DNA of 64,000 nucleotides, taken from contig CAVZWW010000003.1 of assembly GCA_963779225.1 (NCBI GenBank), positions 3,038,001 through 3,102,000 on the forward strand, in the 5' to 3' direction. This DNA comes from CAVPCZ01 sp963779225. GTDB taxonomy: Bacteria > Bacteroidota > Ignavibacteria > UBA10030 > UBA6906. The notes under the pieces are model-generated. The model had not been told where the DNA came from and did no database searches. It saw only the letters and a program-made list of their open reading frames with translations. A program made the translations under genes and the position numbers. This document shows, piece after piece, positions 44,861-52,896 of the stretch. Position 1 is the first letter of the stretch; every line of letters begins with the position of its first letter.

Positions 44861-46987
44861 ATGCGCATGCCCCCCCTCTCTTCAGCCCCGCCCCTCGCGG
44901 GCCGCAAAATCCGGTCTGTCATCCTTGCCCTTTGCCTCCACGGTCTTCTCGCCGCCCCGGCCGGCTCTCAGATTACCTGGCAGTGGCTCAACCCGCTGCC
45001 GCAGGGAAACATCCTCAGGAGCGTCAGTTTTCAAAATTCGTCAGAAGGCTGGGTCGCCGGCGCCGCCGGGACGGTCCTCCACACGACTGACAGCGGATCC
45101 ACCTGGACTGCTCAGCCGACAGGGAGCGATCTCGACCTGCGCGAGATCCGGCTCATCGCGCCCGGGTGCGCAGTCGCCGTCGGGGACTCGGGGACCATTC
45201 TGCGTACCACGACACGTGGCGAGAGCTGGGAGATTGTGGCAGGCCCCACCTCTGCGCGCCTCTACGCCGTCGACTTTCCCGAGCCGCTCATCGGATACGC
45301 CGTCGGCCTCTGGGGCACGATCCTTCAAAGTGTGGATAGCGGCAAGACCTGGAGCGCGCAGACAAGCGGAACAGGCTTTCACCTCCAGGGAGTATCCTTC
45401 GTGGATGCAACGACAGGCGTCGCCGTCGGCTGGAACGGAACGATACTGCGCACGACGAACGGGGGTGTGACCTGGTTGCCAGTGCCGAGCGGGCTCACCT
45501 CCAGGCTCCTGGCCGTCGATCTCCTCGGAACGGGCGTCGGGGCGATTGTCGGCGCAAGCGGGAAGATTCTGAGGACGACCGACCGGGGAGCAAGCTGGGA
45601 AGAACGGGGAAGCGGAACGACCAATTGGCTCAACGCGGTGATGATGCTCGGCTCCGGCCGGGGGATTGCCGTCGGGGACTACGGCACGGTTTCCGGAACG
45701 ACGGACGGCGGGTTGAGCTGGAGCCTCCAGCCCTCTATCACCTCGCTCTGGCTCTACGGGATCTGGCTTGACGACGCGGGACAGGCGGTCGCCGTCGGCG
45801 AGGGGGGAACGATGCTTCAGACGAGCGACGCGGGTACGCACTGGATGAACGCGACCCGGGGACCGACGGTGTCGCTGAACGACTTCTCCTTCACCGACCA
45901 ACTCACCGGTGTCGTTGTCGGTGACAAAGGGACCATCCTTCGGACGACCGACGGGGGCGGGACCTGGACCGACCGCTCCTTCGCCACCTCCGAGGAGCTC
46001 GAAGCCGTTGAGTTCACCACCGCCTCGACCGGAGTTGCCGTCGGGTGGAATCTCCTCTTGCGGACCACCGATGGCGGAGAGACGTGGAATCCCGCCGGCA
46101 CGTTCGGACTCCTCTTCGACATCCACTTCTGGACTTCTCTTCTGGGAGTCGCCGTCGGAGATGGGAAGGTGATTCGGACAAGCGACGGCGGCCTCTCGTG
46201 GGAGGAGCGGCCTGTTCCGGTGACGACGAGACTCTACGCGGTACATGGGGCGAGCGAGGGAGTCGCCTGCGCCGTCGGTGATTTCGGTGTCATCCTCCGG
46301 ACGACCGACGCAGGGGAGAGCTGGACGATGCAGTCGAGCCCCACACAGGAGTGGCTCCACGGCGTGTATTTTGCCTCGGCAATGCGCGGCGTTGCTTGCG
46401 GCGCCTACAAGAGGATCCTCCTGACGACAGATGGCGGGACAAGCTGGACGATCCGCTCCGAAGGGCCGTTCCAGCAGCCTTCATACCACAGCATCGTTAT
46501 GGAAGACACGCTCAATGGGCTGACAATCGGCGACGGGGGCATGGCAGCCCGCACGACCGATGGGGGCTTGAGCTGGGTGGAGCTTCCGAGGCCGACAGGG
46601 AGCAACCTTTTCGGTCTCCGTTTCCAGGGACCTGGCAGGGCCATCGCGGTGGGCGGGTACGGGACCATCCTGCGCTACACCTCTGAAATCCCCGTTGCGG
46701 TCGCATCCGAGCCCGGGGTGCCCGCAGGATTTCGCCTCTACCAGAACTACCCCAATCCCTTCAATCCCTCAACGACGATTCGCTACGGCCTGCCCAATCG
46801 TTCACATGCCACGCTGACGGTCTTCAACACGCTCGGGCAGAGTGTATCCACACTCGTCAATAGCGACATGGAGGCAGGGTATCACGAGGTCAAGTTCGAC
46901 GGAAGCGGACTTTCCAGTGGAGTGTATTTCTACAGAATTCAGGCAGGGGATTTCGTGTCGACGAAGCGGCTTCTTTTGCTTCGGTGA
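44861..46987 (+). CDS. YCF48/BNR-repeat surface protein with sorting domain
   Basis: 708-aa secreted protein. Signal ending around AAPAGSQ. It contains about 14 repeats near 42 residues long, each with a form of GVAVGxxGTILRTTDGGxTWxxxxSG, the Ycf48/sialidase BNR bladed-propeller pattern. It ends in a sorting domain: FRLYQNYPNPFNPSTTIRYGL, VFNTLGQSVSTLV, SGVYFYRIQAGDFV, TKRLLLLR. It is presumably moved to the surface by the type IX system. The sorting domain is close in DNA sequence to that at 36126-36404. Strong GC content and few indels suggest an active gene. Confidence 0.85.
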   Translation: MRMPPLSSAPPLAGRKIRSVILALCLHGLLAAPAGSQITWQWLNPLPQGNILRSVSFQNSSEGWVAGAAGTVLHTTDSGSTWTAQPTGSDLDLREIRLIAPGCAVAVGDSGTILRTTTRGESWEIVAGPTSARLYAVDFPEPLIGYAVGLWGTILQSVDSGKTWSAQTSGTGFHLQGVSFVDATTGVAVGWNGTILRTTNGGVTWLPVPSGLTSRLLAVDLLGTGVGAIVGASGKILRTTDRGASWEERGSGTTNWLNAVMMLGSGRGIAVGDYGTVSGTTDGGLSWSLQPSITSLWLYGIWLDDAGQAVAVGEGGTMLQTSDAGTHWMNATRGPTVSLNDFSFTDQLTGVVVGDKGTILRTTDGGGTWTDRSFATSEELEAVEFTTASTGVAVGWNLLLRTTDGGETWNPAGTFGLLFDIHFWTSLLGVAVGDGKVIRTSDGGLSWEERPVPVTTRLYAVHGASEGVACAVGDFGVILRTTDAGESWTMQSSPTQEWLHGVYFASAMRGVACGAYKRILLTTDGGTSWTIRSEGPFQQPSYHSIVMEDTLNGLTIGDGGMAARTTDGGLSWVELPRPTGSNLFGLRFQGPGRAIAVGGYGTILRYTSEIPVAVASEPGVPAGFRLYQNYPNPFNPSTTIRYGLPNRSHATLTVFNTLGQSVSTLVNSDMEAGYHEVKFDGSGLSSGVYFYRIQAGDFVSTKRLLLLR

Positions 46988-47247
46988 GGGCCAAGGTAAA
47001 CTATTCCTGATCTTGTCGGGTGAGGAGCGAGGGCGCTCTTCCAAACCTGTCGACCCGCGGTGTGTGACACCGGAGGTCGGCGCGATAACGCTGCATTTTC
47101 GCGGTCTCATTCTCACCCGTGCAACAGATTGCTAACACCTTTTTTGTGGATGCATTCGACGACTGCTTGATGGGCCCCGGGTTTCGCTGGCCCAGGGACT
47201 ACCACTCAAGATTTCGCTTTGAGTGCTAATCGTTTTGATAATTTCAT
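46988..47247. repeat. Intergenic block, second copy
   Basis: Diverged counterpart of 36405-36676: shares CTTCCAA-CTGTCGACCCGCGGTGTGTG-like text, GCAACAGATTGCTAAC and GGGTTTCGCTGG. No gene seen. Confidence 0.65.
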
Positions 47248-47276
47248 TTGACTTTTTGCGACACCTGGCATATATT
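47248..47276 (+). promoter_or_regulatory. Promoter of RNA element copy 2
   Basis: TTGACT (47248-47253), 17-bp spacer, TATATT (47271-47276). Hexamers and spacing match copy 1 while the spacer differs. Confidence 0.7.
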
Positions 47277-47282
47277 GCATTG

Positions 47283-47384
47283 TGTGTTAGACCGTCGTTA
47301 TTTAGGCGCTACTTGCCGCGACGTTAAACAAGGTGCTAAAGGCGAAAAGATAACAATAAACCCTCGCCTGAAGCGGGGGTTTTT
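47283..47384 (+). ncRNA. Structured RNA element, copy 2
   Basis: Same pseudoknot, alternative pairing and terminator as at 36712-36814. From 47293 to the GGGAATGGG at 47438-47446 it differs from copy 1 at one base (an unpaired position after AGGCGA). The first 10 bases after the promoter differ, so only the part that folds is kept. Here it is not followed by an intact gene. Confidence 0.55.
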
Positions 47385-47437
47385 CATTTTGGTGGGAGTT
47401 GTCCCGTATTGCAGCCACCATAATCAACTGCTAAAAA

Positions 47438-47558
47438 GGGAATGGGAGGCGCTGGCACTGTCACAGCGAAGTTGCGGGGCGCATATGAAGTGTTTGCGAA
47501 GCCGTGGGTCGTTGAGGAGTTGCTGGACCCAGTCAGAAAGGCACTCGCAGAAAAGTGA
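47438..47558 (+). pseudogene. Scar of the TPR-receiver gene (C-terminal 39 codons)
   Basis: Reads GMGGAGTVTAKLRGAYEVFAKP and on to a stop, the exact C-terminal end of the receiver protein at 39217 (GMGGAGTITAKLRGAYEVFAKP). It is joined to the RNA block through GGGAATGGG, a 9-bp sequence found at both deletion ends in the complete copy (36866-36874 and 39097-39105). About 2.2 kb including the HAD gene were lost. Confidence 0.85.
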
Positions 47559-47604
47559 GGCAAATTCGCAGGGATCAATGCACGAAATCGAAAGAAGGCC
47601 TCCT

Positions 47605-47716
47605 ACTTAATGCATTGAGTAATTGGACGTGTACACCTCTTGGACATGTCTTCTGAATGTGTCCAAAAAGCTTGCTTTTGTGGACACGTTTCCCTAGCAT
47701 GTCCACGGCGTGGACA
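47605..47716 (+). promoter_or_regulatory. Palindrome cluster upstream of the Fic gene
   Basis: ACTTAAT-gc-ATTGAGT (47605-47620) resembles the operators at 39484-39523. Next come GTGTCCA...TGGACAC arms (47659-47665 and 47681-47687) and TGTCCACGGCGTGGACA (47700-47716), a perfect 7-3-7 palindrome. The repeated TGGACA half-site suggests a dimeric repressor, perhaps the winged-helix part of the Fic protein itself. Confidence 0.6.
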
Positions 47717-47788
47717 TATAGGCTGAACTGCCGTGAGAGCGCCGATGTCCTTCAGAGTAGCCCCATTTCGAGTCAGGAAGGCCCTACA

Positions 47789-48874
47789 ATGGAATTCAAC
47801 CCAGCCATACCATATGACGACCTGCCGCCGCTTCCACCAAAGCCTGAGATCGAGACAAAAGCTGTCCTGAAAAAGGTGGCTATGGCCGGCCGATGTCTCG
47901 CCGAGCTGAAGGGGCTGGGCTCATCCATCCCGAATCAATCGATCGTGGTCAACTCTCTGGTGCTACGTGAGGCGAAAGCAAGTTCAGAGATCGAGAACAT
48001 AATAACGACGAATGATGCGCTATACAGAGCCTTCACGGCGAGTTCGTTGGATGTGGATCCTGCAACCAAGGAGGTCTTGCGATACAGGGTGGCGCTGTGG
48101 GAAGGCTTCACTGAGATGAAGAAGCATGGTCTCCTGACGACCAACCTGTTCATCAAGTTGGTTCAGACCATCAAGGAGAACCAGACAAGCATCAGAGCAG
48201 TTCCGGGGACTGTCATTCAGAATACCAGGACAGGTGCTGTTCTCTACACTCCTCCGCAGGGGGAGTCGGTAATCCGCGAGAAGTTGAAGAATCTCGAAGA
48301 GTACATTCATGCGGACGACGAGACTGATCCCCTTATTAAACTGGCGGTGATTCACTATCAGTTCGAAGCGATACATCCCTTCTCAGATGGAAACGGTCGG
48401 GTCGGAAGGATCATAAACAGTCTCTTCCTTGTTGCCAGACAGCTACTCGATGAACCGATCCTCTATCTGAGTAAGTACATCATCGATACGAAGAACGACT
48501 ACTACAAACACCTCCGGGCAGTGACTACGAAAGGGGAATGGGAGAGCTGGGTTCTGTACATGCTGGACGCGATTCAGGCGACTGCAGTAGAGACTCGAGA
48601 GAAGGTAGTCGCGATCCGCAAACTGATGGATCAGACTCTTGAAAAAGGTAAGGTAAACCTGCCGGCGAAAGTATATTCAAAGGAGTTGATTGAAGCCCTC
48701 TTCCGCCAGCCCTATACGAAAGTCCAGCATCTTGTTGAGGCCGGGATAGCTGAGCGGAAGACGGCAGCAGTGTATCTTAGAGAATTGGAGAAGGCAGGAA
48801 TACTCCGCAGCCAGAAGTCTGGAAGGGAAGTTCTTTTTTTGAACGTGAAACTGTTCCAGCTACTTTCGAAGTAG
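47789..48874 (+). CDS. Fic-family AMPylator with C-terminal winged helix
   Basis: 361-aa protein. A Fic_N helix bundle begins PYDDLPPLPPKPEIETKAVLKK; the inhibitory motif SSEIENI (S-x-x-x-E-N) is near residue 65, the class in which the inhibitory helix precedes the Fic core. The Fic motif HPFSDGNGRVGR is complete, with the His, Asp-Gly-Asn and Arg expected for AMP transfer from ATP. A winged-helix end (PYTKVQHLVEAGIAERKTAAVYLRELEKAGIL) suits DNA binding and autoregulation. The start is ATG 47789 after CAGGAAGG; a GTG at 47657 would span the operator. Only 39 bp separate the stop from the island-end promoter. Confidence 0.9.
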   Translation: MEFNPAIPYDDLPPLPPKPEIETKAVLKKVAMAGRCLAELKGLGSSIPNQSIVVNSLVLREAKASSEIENIITTNDALYRAFTASSLDVDPATKEVLRYRVALWEGFTEMKKHGLLTTNLFIKLVQTIKENQTSIRAVPGTVIQNTRTGAVLYTPPQGESVIREKLKNLEEYIHADDETDPLIKLAVIHYQFEAIHPFSDGNGRVGRIINSLFLVARQLLDEPILYLSKYIIDTKNDYYKHLRAVTTKGEWESWVLYMLDAIQATAVETREKVVAIRKLMDQTLEKGKVNLPAKVYSKELIEALFRQPYTKVQHLVEAGIAERKTAAVYLRELEKAGILRSQKSGREVLFLNVKLFQLLSK

Positions 48875-48912
48875 TCCTAATCCAAATATGTAGATTGGCA
48901 TTTTGAAATCGG

Positions 48913-48941
48913 TTGACATTGGTCTTAGTGCGTTGTATAAT
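48913..48941 (+). promoter_or_regulatory. Right-end promoter of island I2
   Basis: Perfect TTGACA (48913-48918) and TATAAT (48936-48941) with 17-bp spacing, directed rightward across att copy 3 into the integrase remnant. No ordinary gene follows it before att. Confidence 0.8.
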
Positions 48942-48969
48942 CGCACGTCTCACGCTCAAATCATAGTCC

Positions 48970-49105
48970 CTCTGCTAACAGTCTGCTAACACTGGCCTAG
49001 AAAGCCGCAGAGAAATCCCTCAAAGCAATACTGATTCTGCAGTTTTTGTGGACGGTCACGTCTTCCTAAACCGCAGGCCAGCAGTTCGAATCTGCTCGAG
49101 GGCAC
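48970..49105 (+). repeat. Island right-end repeat with att copy 3
   Basis: 136-bp counterpart of 40766-40901. Two TGCTAAC motifs at its start, then the 43-bp tRNA fragment at 49063-49105, identical to that in the tRNA gene. Boundary between I2 and I3. Confidence 0.88.
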
Positions 49106-49257
49106 TGATTTTAGCCGTTTCTGATCAGTCACTCCTGTTTTGCTGCTCCAGCGGTTTCTACTACCTCGTAACCTTCCATAACGGACATCGCGGCGTCTCT
49201 GGCTATCGCTTCTGCCTTTCGAAAGCCGCACAGTGCGCCGGTAGCCGCTGCGGTTGA
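49106..49257 (+). pseudogene. Integrase N-terminal remnant after att copy 3
   Basis: Aligned codon for codon with the region after att copy 1: SDQSLLF, then SSGFYYLVTFHNGHRG, after which similarity to the I1 integrase ends. A frame starting at GTG 49048 in the right-end repeat passes through att (VFLNRRPAVRICSRA) into this remnant without interruption. It shows how promoter, att and integrase would be joined in a circular island. No core or catalytic domain survives. Confidence 0.7.
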
Positions 49258-49282
49258 CATTGGTGAACGCGAGAGATATATT
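49254..49282 (+). promoter_or_regulatory. Consensus-like promoter in the gap before the FG-GAP-like gene
   Basis: TTGACA (49254-49259), 17 bp, TATATT (49277-49282). The first bases after -35 (TTGGT) equal those of the promoter at 48913. It may serve the surface-protein gene 350 bp on, or be a leftover island-end promoter. 49283-49634 otherwise shows no gene. Confidence 0.5.
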
Positions 49283-49634
49283 GCTGTTGTAAGCGTTGCG
49301 CCCAACGGCTCCCTCAGCCGATGGGCCGCCGCTCTGGACCCCCCTTCGACTTCTGTTTTTGGTGCCCACCCCGACGACCTGCTGGCTGCGAGTCTTGAAA
49401 CACATTGATACTACCTTACTATGACAGTTCATTAATCCGGTGAGAAGTCGGTCCGCCGCCGAGTGTTTCCGCTCTCACGTCCTACCGGACGACCCACCGA
49501 GTCCTGCTGAAGGACCGTACCGTATGCTCGTGGGGAAGGAGCTTGAACGTGCACCCTGAGGACAATATACTTTCTGACTCTGTGGCTTCTCCTTTCGCAT
49601 TACTGAGGCGTTACTTCTGGTGGGGAGGTGCTCG

Positions 49635-51173
49635 ATGAGACAATTTCAGCGATGTCACTTTCTGGCGGCCCTCGTTCTCGGTTCGATTTTTGGGGCGGGG
49701 GCCGGGGCACAATTCGTTCAGCAGGGGACGAAACTCGTCGGCACAGATACCGTCGGGCTTGCACGGCAAGGCAGTTCTGTCGCTCTCTCCGCCGAAGGGA
49801 ATACAGCCATCGTCGGTGGTTACTTTGACAACTCTGGTGTAGGAGCAGCGTGGGTATTTTCACGAAATGGGGTCTTGTGGACCCAGCAGGCGAGTAAACT
49901 GGTGGGTGCGAGTGCTGTTGGTGATGCCGTCCAAGGCGGCTCTGTTTCCCTCTCCACGGATGGGAATACTGCCATCGTAGGTGGAAGTGGGGACAGCAGT
50001 GGTGTCGGAGCGGCATGGGTGTTCATTCGTACTGGGGGCGTGTGGACCCAGCAGGGGAACAAACTTGTTGGTGCCGGTGCTGTTGACAGTTCCTTTCAGG
50101 GCTATTCTGTTTCCCTCTCCGCGGATGGGAATACTGCCATCATAGGTGGAAGTGGGGACAGCAGTGGTGTAGGATCGGCGTGGGTGTTCATTCGTACTGG
50201 GGGCGTGTGGAGCCAGCAGGGCAGCAAACTTGTCGGATCAGGAGCCGTCGGGAATGCACAGCAAGGTTCCTCTGTCGCTCTCTCGGGCGACGGGAATACC
50301 GCCATCGTCGGTGGGCGCGGTGACGCCTCCTTTATAGGAGCAGCATGGGTATTCACACGAACACTCAGCGTGTGGAGCCAGCAGGGGACGAAACTCGTGG
50401 GCACAGGCATAGGTCTTGGCGGGAACGCACGGCAAGGCAGTTCTGTCGCTCTCTCCGCGGACGGGAATACCGCGATCGTCGGAGGACCCGGTGACGGGTT
50501 CGGTATTAACAACGCAGGAGCAGTATGGGTATTCACTCGCACAAACGGAGCATGGAGCCAGCAGGGCGACAAACTTGTCGGCACAGGTCGTGTCGATTAT
50601 GTACTTCAAGGCACTTCCGTTGCTCTTTCTGGCGACGGGAATATTGCCATAGTCGGTGGATACGCTGACCACGCTGGTGCAGGAGCAGCGTGGATATTTT
50701 CGCGAAGTGGGGTCTTGTGGAGCCAGCAGGGCAGCAAACTCGTCGGCACGGGGGCCGTCGAGAGTGCATATCAAGGCTGGTCTGTCGCTTTGTCAGTCGA
50801 CGGGAATACCGCCATCGTCGGTGGTTACAATGACAACCGAGGTGTAGGAGCAGCATGGGTATTCACACAAAGCGGAACATCGGTTCGAGAAGAGGCTTCA
50901 AATGTACCATCACGGTTTGTTCTCCACCAGAACCACCCTAACCCCTTCAACCCGACGACGACGATCAAGTATGCCTTGCCACAGCGGTTACTAGTGACCC
51001 TGTCCGTGTTCAACACGCTTGGTCAGGAAGTAGCAAATGTCGTACGTGGAGAAATCGAAGCAGGTTTCCATGAGACCATCTTCGATGCTTCAGGGCTGTC
51101 GTCGGGAGTGTACTTCTACCGATTGAGGGCAGGGGAGTTTGTGGAGACGAATCGGATGTTGATTTTGAAGTGA
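49635..51173 (+). CDS. FG-GAP-like repeat surface protein with sorting domain
   Basis: 512-aa secreted protein. Signal: LAALVLGSIFGAGAGAQ. About seven repeats of 56-60 residues follow, each built from QQGxKLVGTGAVGxAxQGxSVALSxDGNTAIVGGxxDxxGVGAAWVFxRxxGxW, a beta-propeller-type array close to integrin FG-GAP repeats. A sorting domain ends it (FVLHQNHPNPFNPTTTIKYAL, VFNTLGQEVANVV, SGVYFYRLRAGEFV). The DNA repeats are strong enough to allow gain or loss of blades. ATG 49635 follows GGGAGGTG; a GTG at 49620 adds five residues. Confidence 0.85.
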   Translation: MRQFQRCHFLAALVLGSIFGAGAGAQFVQQGTKLVGTDTVGLARQGSSVALSAEGNTAIVGGYFDNSGVGAAWVFSRNGVLWTQQASKLVGASAVGDAVQGGSVSLSTDGNTAIVGGSGDSSGVGAAWVFIRTGGVWTQQGNKLVGAGAVDSSFQGYSVSLSADGNTAIIGGSGDSSGVGSAWVFIRTGGVWSQQGSKLVGSGAVGNAQQGSSVALSGDGNTAIVGGRGDASFIGAAWVFTRTLSVWSQQGTKLVGTGIGLGGNARQGSSVALSADGNTAIVGGPGDGFGINNAGAVWVFTRTNGAWSQQGDKLVGTGRVDYVLQGTSVALSGDGNIAIVGGYADHAGAGAAWIFSRSGVLWSQQGSKLVGTGAVESAYQGWSVALSVDGNTAIVGGYNDNRGVGAAWVFTQSGTSVREEASNVPSRFVLHQNHPNPFNPTTTIKYALPQRLLVTLSVFNTLGQEVANVVRGEIEAGFHETIFDASGLSSGVYFYRLRAGEFVETNRMLILK

Positions 51174-51194
51174 ACTTGGAAGATGTACTTTTTG

Positions 51195-51323
51195 TCATTG
51201 TCCGGGAATGGGAGGCGCCGGCAATTCACCGCGAAGTTGCGAGGTGCATATGAAGTGTTTGCGAAGCCTTGCGTCATTGAGGAGTTGCTGGAGTCGGTTA
51301 GTCGGGCTCTCGCAGAAGAATGA
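51195..51323 (+). pseudogene. Second scar of the TPR-receiver gene
   Basis: TCATTGTC-CGGGAATGGGAGG and the following 110 bp match 39088-39217 to its stop, but single-base losses break the frame before AKLRGAYEVFAKP. As in I1 and I2 it follows a sorting-domain surface protein. Here the RNA block is missing. Confidence 0.8.
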
Positions 51324-51489
51324 GACGATTCGCGGGGTGTAGTGGACACGATTTGTGCCCGGACACCCTCGGGGGTAAGCTCGGCCGACGGTTGCTCCCG
51401 GGGCCTGCAGGGCCAGTATCCCGTACAGAGGACTCGGGGGATGGATGGGGGCGTGGAGAACCCTCCCGGTCGAGGACTGTATCGCCCTC

Positions 51490-51699
51490 CTATGGTTGTT
51501 TCCGGTACTCGATGAGATCGCCCGGAGTACACTCCAGGGCCTGGCAGAGCTTTTCCAGCGTGGAGAAACGAATGGCCCTCGCCTTTCCCGTCTTTAGGAT
51601 CGACAGATTCTGCGCCGAGATACCGACAAGGTCCGAAAGCTCGTTGAGCTTCATCTTGCGCTTCGCCATCTGCACGTCAAGGTTGATCACGAGTGGCAT
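51490..51699 (-). CDS. XRE-family HTH regulator (YozG-like)
   Basis: 69-aa Cro/CI-type DNA-binding protein. KRKMKLNELSDLVGISAQNLSILKTGKARAIRFSTLEKLCQALECTPGDLIEY is the complete five-helix fold with the recognition helix SAQNLSILK. Such short regulators are typically found next to DUF2975 membrane proteins, as here (10 bp from its stop), and probably control that gene pair. Confidence 0.9.
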   Translation of the reverse strand: MPLVINLDVQMAKRKMKLNELSDLVGISAQNLSILKTGKARAIRFSTLEKLCQALECTPGDLIEYRKQP

Positions 51700-51709
51700 G
51701 TCACGGTCC

Positions 51710-52261
51710 TCAGATTGTGAGCCCGATCTCTTCCTTCATCTGGCCGCGCTCTCTTAGGAGCTGCGCGTACTGGTATGTTAAGAACGCCAGTATGAGTGCG
51801 GCAATACCGAATGCTTGCGGGAAAAGAAGAATGGAGAGATCAAGTACACCGAGCCACAACCAGGACACCGCGAAGGGATGGAGTACGTCGCTCAGGAAGA
51901 TAACGGGAACGAAGAACAGATCCAGAATGCAGCTCATGACCAGGAGCCGCGACAGGGTCATGAGGATCGGGGCGAGGTGGTCAGCCAGGTCCGGTGACTC
52001 CCCTTCACCACGAAGAAGGGAGAAAGCCCTGGCCCCAGACCAATAGATCCGGATCCAGATGCAGGAGCGCACGAGCACCGAGAAGACAGCCAAACCGACG
52101 AGGATAGTGACCCCGGTGGACAGAGTGTCTCGCACCCGGGGCCAGCCGTTGAGGAAGTACATCAGGAGACCGGCAAGCTGGAATAGGAAGACCGCTATAC
52201 CAAACCCTGCATAGAACCGGAGTGCCTTTCCCAGCGGGTTGAGGAAATTGTTGTGAATCAT
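51710..52261 (-). CDS. DUF2975 membrane protein
   Basis: 183-aa integral membrane protein with four hydrophobic helices (FYAGFGIAVFLFQLAGLLMYF; VTILVGLAVFSVLVRSCIWI; LLVMSCILDLFFVPVIFL; AFGIAALILAFLTYQYAQLL), ending in a short charged tail GQMKEEIGLTI. This is the DUF2975 form, usually paired with a YozG-type XRE regulator. ATG 52261 is chosen because GGGAGGC lies 8 bp before it. The role is unknown; cotranscription with the regulator is likely. Confidence 0.85.
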   Translation of the reverse strand: MIHNNFLNPLGKALRFYAGFGIAVFLFQLAGLLMYFLNGWPRVRDTLSTGVTILVGLAVFSVLVRSCIWIRIYWSGARAFSLLRGEGESPDLADHLAPILMTLSRLLVMSCILDLFFVPVIFLSDVLHPFAVSWLWLGVLDLSILLFPQAFGIAALILAFLTYQYAQLLRERGQMKEEIGLTI

Positions 52262-52462
52262 GATGAATGCCTCCCTTCGTTGGTCGCGTCGTGAATCAAG
52301 TCGCACCAACGCGAATATAGCACTCTGGATCTCGTTTGTCAAGTAAAATAACATGATAAGCATATAATAATGCATGTTAATCAAGACATCTCCAAAATGG
52401 GCCGATTTACCAGGGGCACAACGAAGGATCGCTCATACCCCGCCCCGGTGTCCTGGGTGACT

Positions 52463-52517
52463 TCACCGGCGCTCCACCCTTGATGAGAACAAACTTGTTC
52501 TCGCCATTGTAGAACGG
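52463..52517 (-). pseudogene. Fragment of the glycosyltransferase-like gene of 62287-63051
   Basis: 55 bp almost identical to 62976-63030; the minus strand reads FYNGENKFVLIKGGAPV as in the N-terminus of the complete gene. Nothing else of it is present here. The rest of 52262-52702 shows no gene. Confidence 0.75.
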
Positions 52518-52702
52518 CCTGGTGGGGAAGAAAAGAAGGTGTTGTGAGCGATGAGAGGACAACACGGCCCCCTTCCGGGGATTAACTACTCTTTCATCCC
52601 TTCAGCCGATTCATTCCTGGATTCTGCTCGGTATATTTCAGATGCAGATCAGCAGAGATCCCCTGGTCTCGATCGTTCAACGAAACCGGGAAGGGTATTC
52701 CG

Positions 52703-52831
52703 ATGCTGCTCGCAATCTCTGTGATTCTCACCGCCCTATGGCTCTTAAGGCTCGTTACTTTCTATACCCTGGGCGGTTTCATTCACGTCCTTCTGGTACT
52801 CGCAATCATGGCGTCACGGTCAATGGTATAG
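52703..52831 (+). CDS. 42-aa membrane protein, lmo0937-like
   Basis: Reads MLLAISVILTALWLLRLVTF, then YTLGGFIHVLLVLAIMASRS and MV. The LWLLGLVTxYTxGGFIHxLLVxAI pattern is that of the small lmo0937 family with two transmembrane helices. The usual basic tail (IxxxQGRR) is replaced by MASRSMV, so the end may be frame-shifted. GGGAAGGG lies 7 bp before ATG. Confidence 0.7.
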   Translation: MLLAISVILTALWLLRLVTFYTLGGFIHVLLVLAIMASRSMV

Positions 52832-52896
52832 AAGGCAGAAGAATTGCATGGCCTGCTACATCGTCTTTTTTCATTAACGTAAGGAGGGCTTTGGAA

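Noticed and set aside
48986..49432. Minus-strand frames across att copies 3 and 4 (reading ...SRFEL-ACGLGRRD...)
   Set aside because: These are antisense readings of the tRNA-derived repeat, a known source of false protein calls.
49730..50860. CRISPR-like series of direct repeats
   Set aside because: The repeats are coding and in phase with a beta-propeller protein; unit length follows protein blades, spacers are themselves similar, and no cas genes are nearby.
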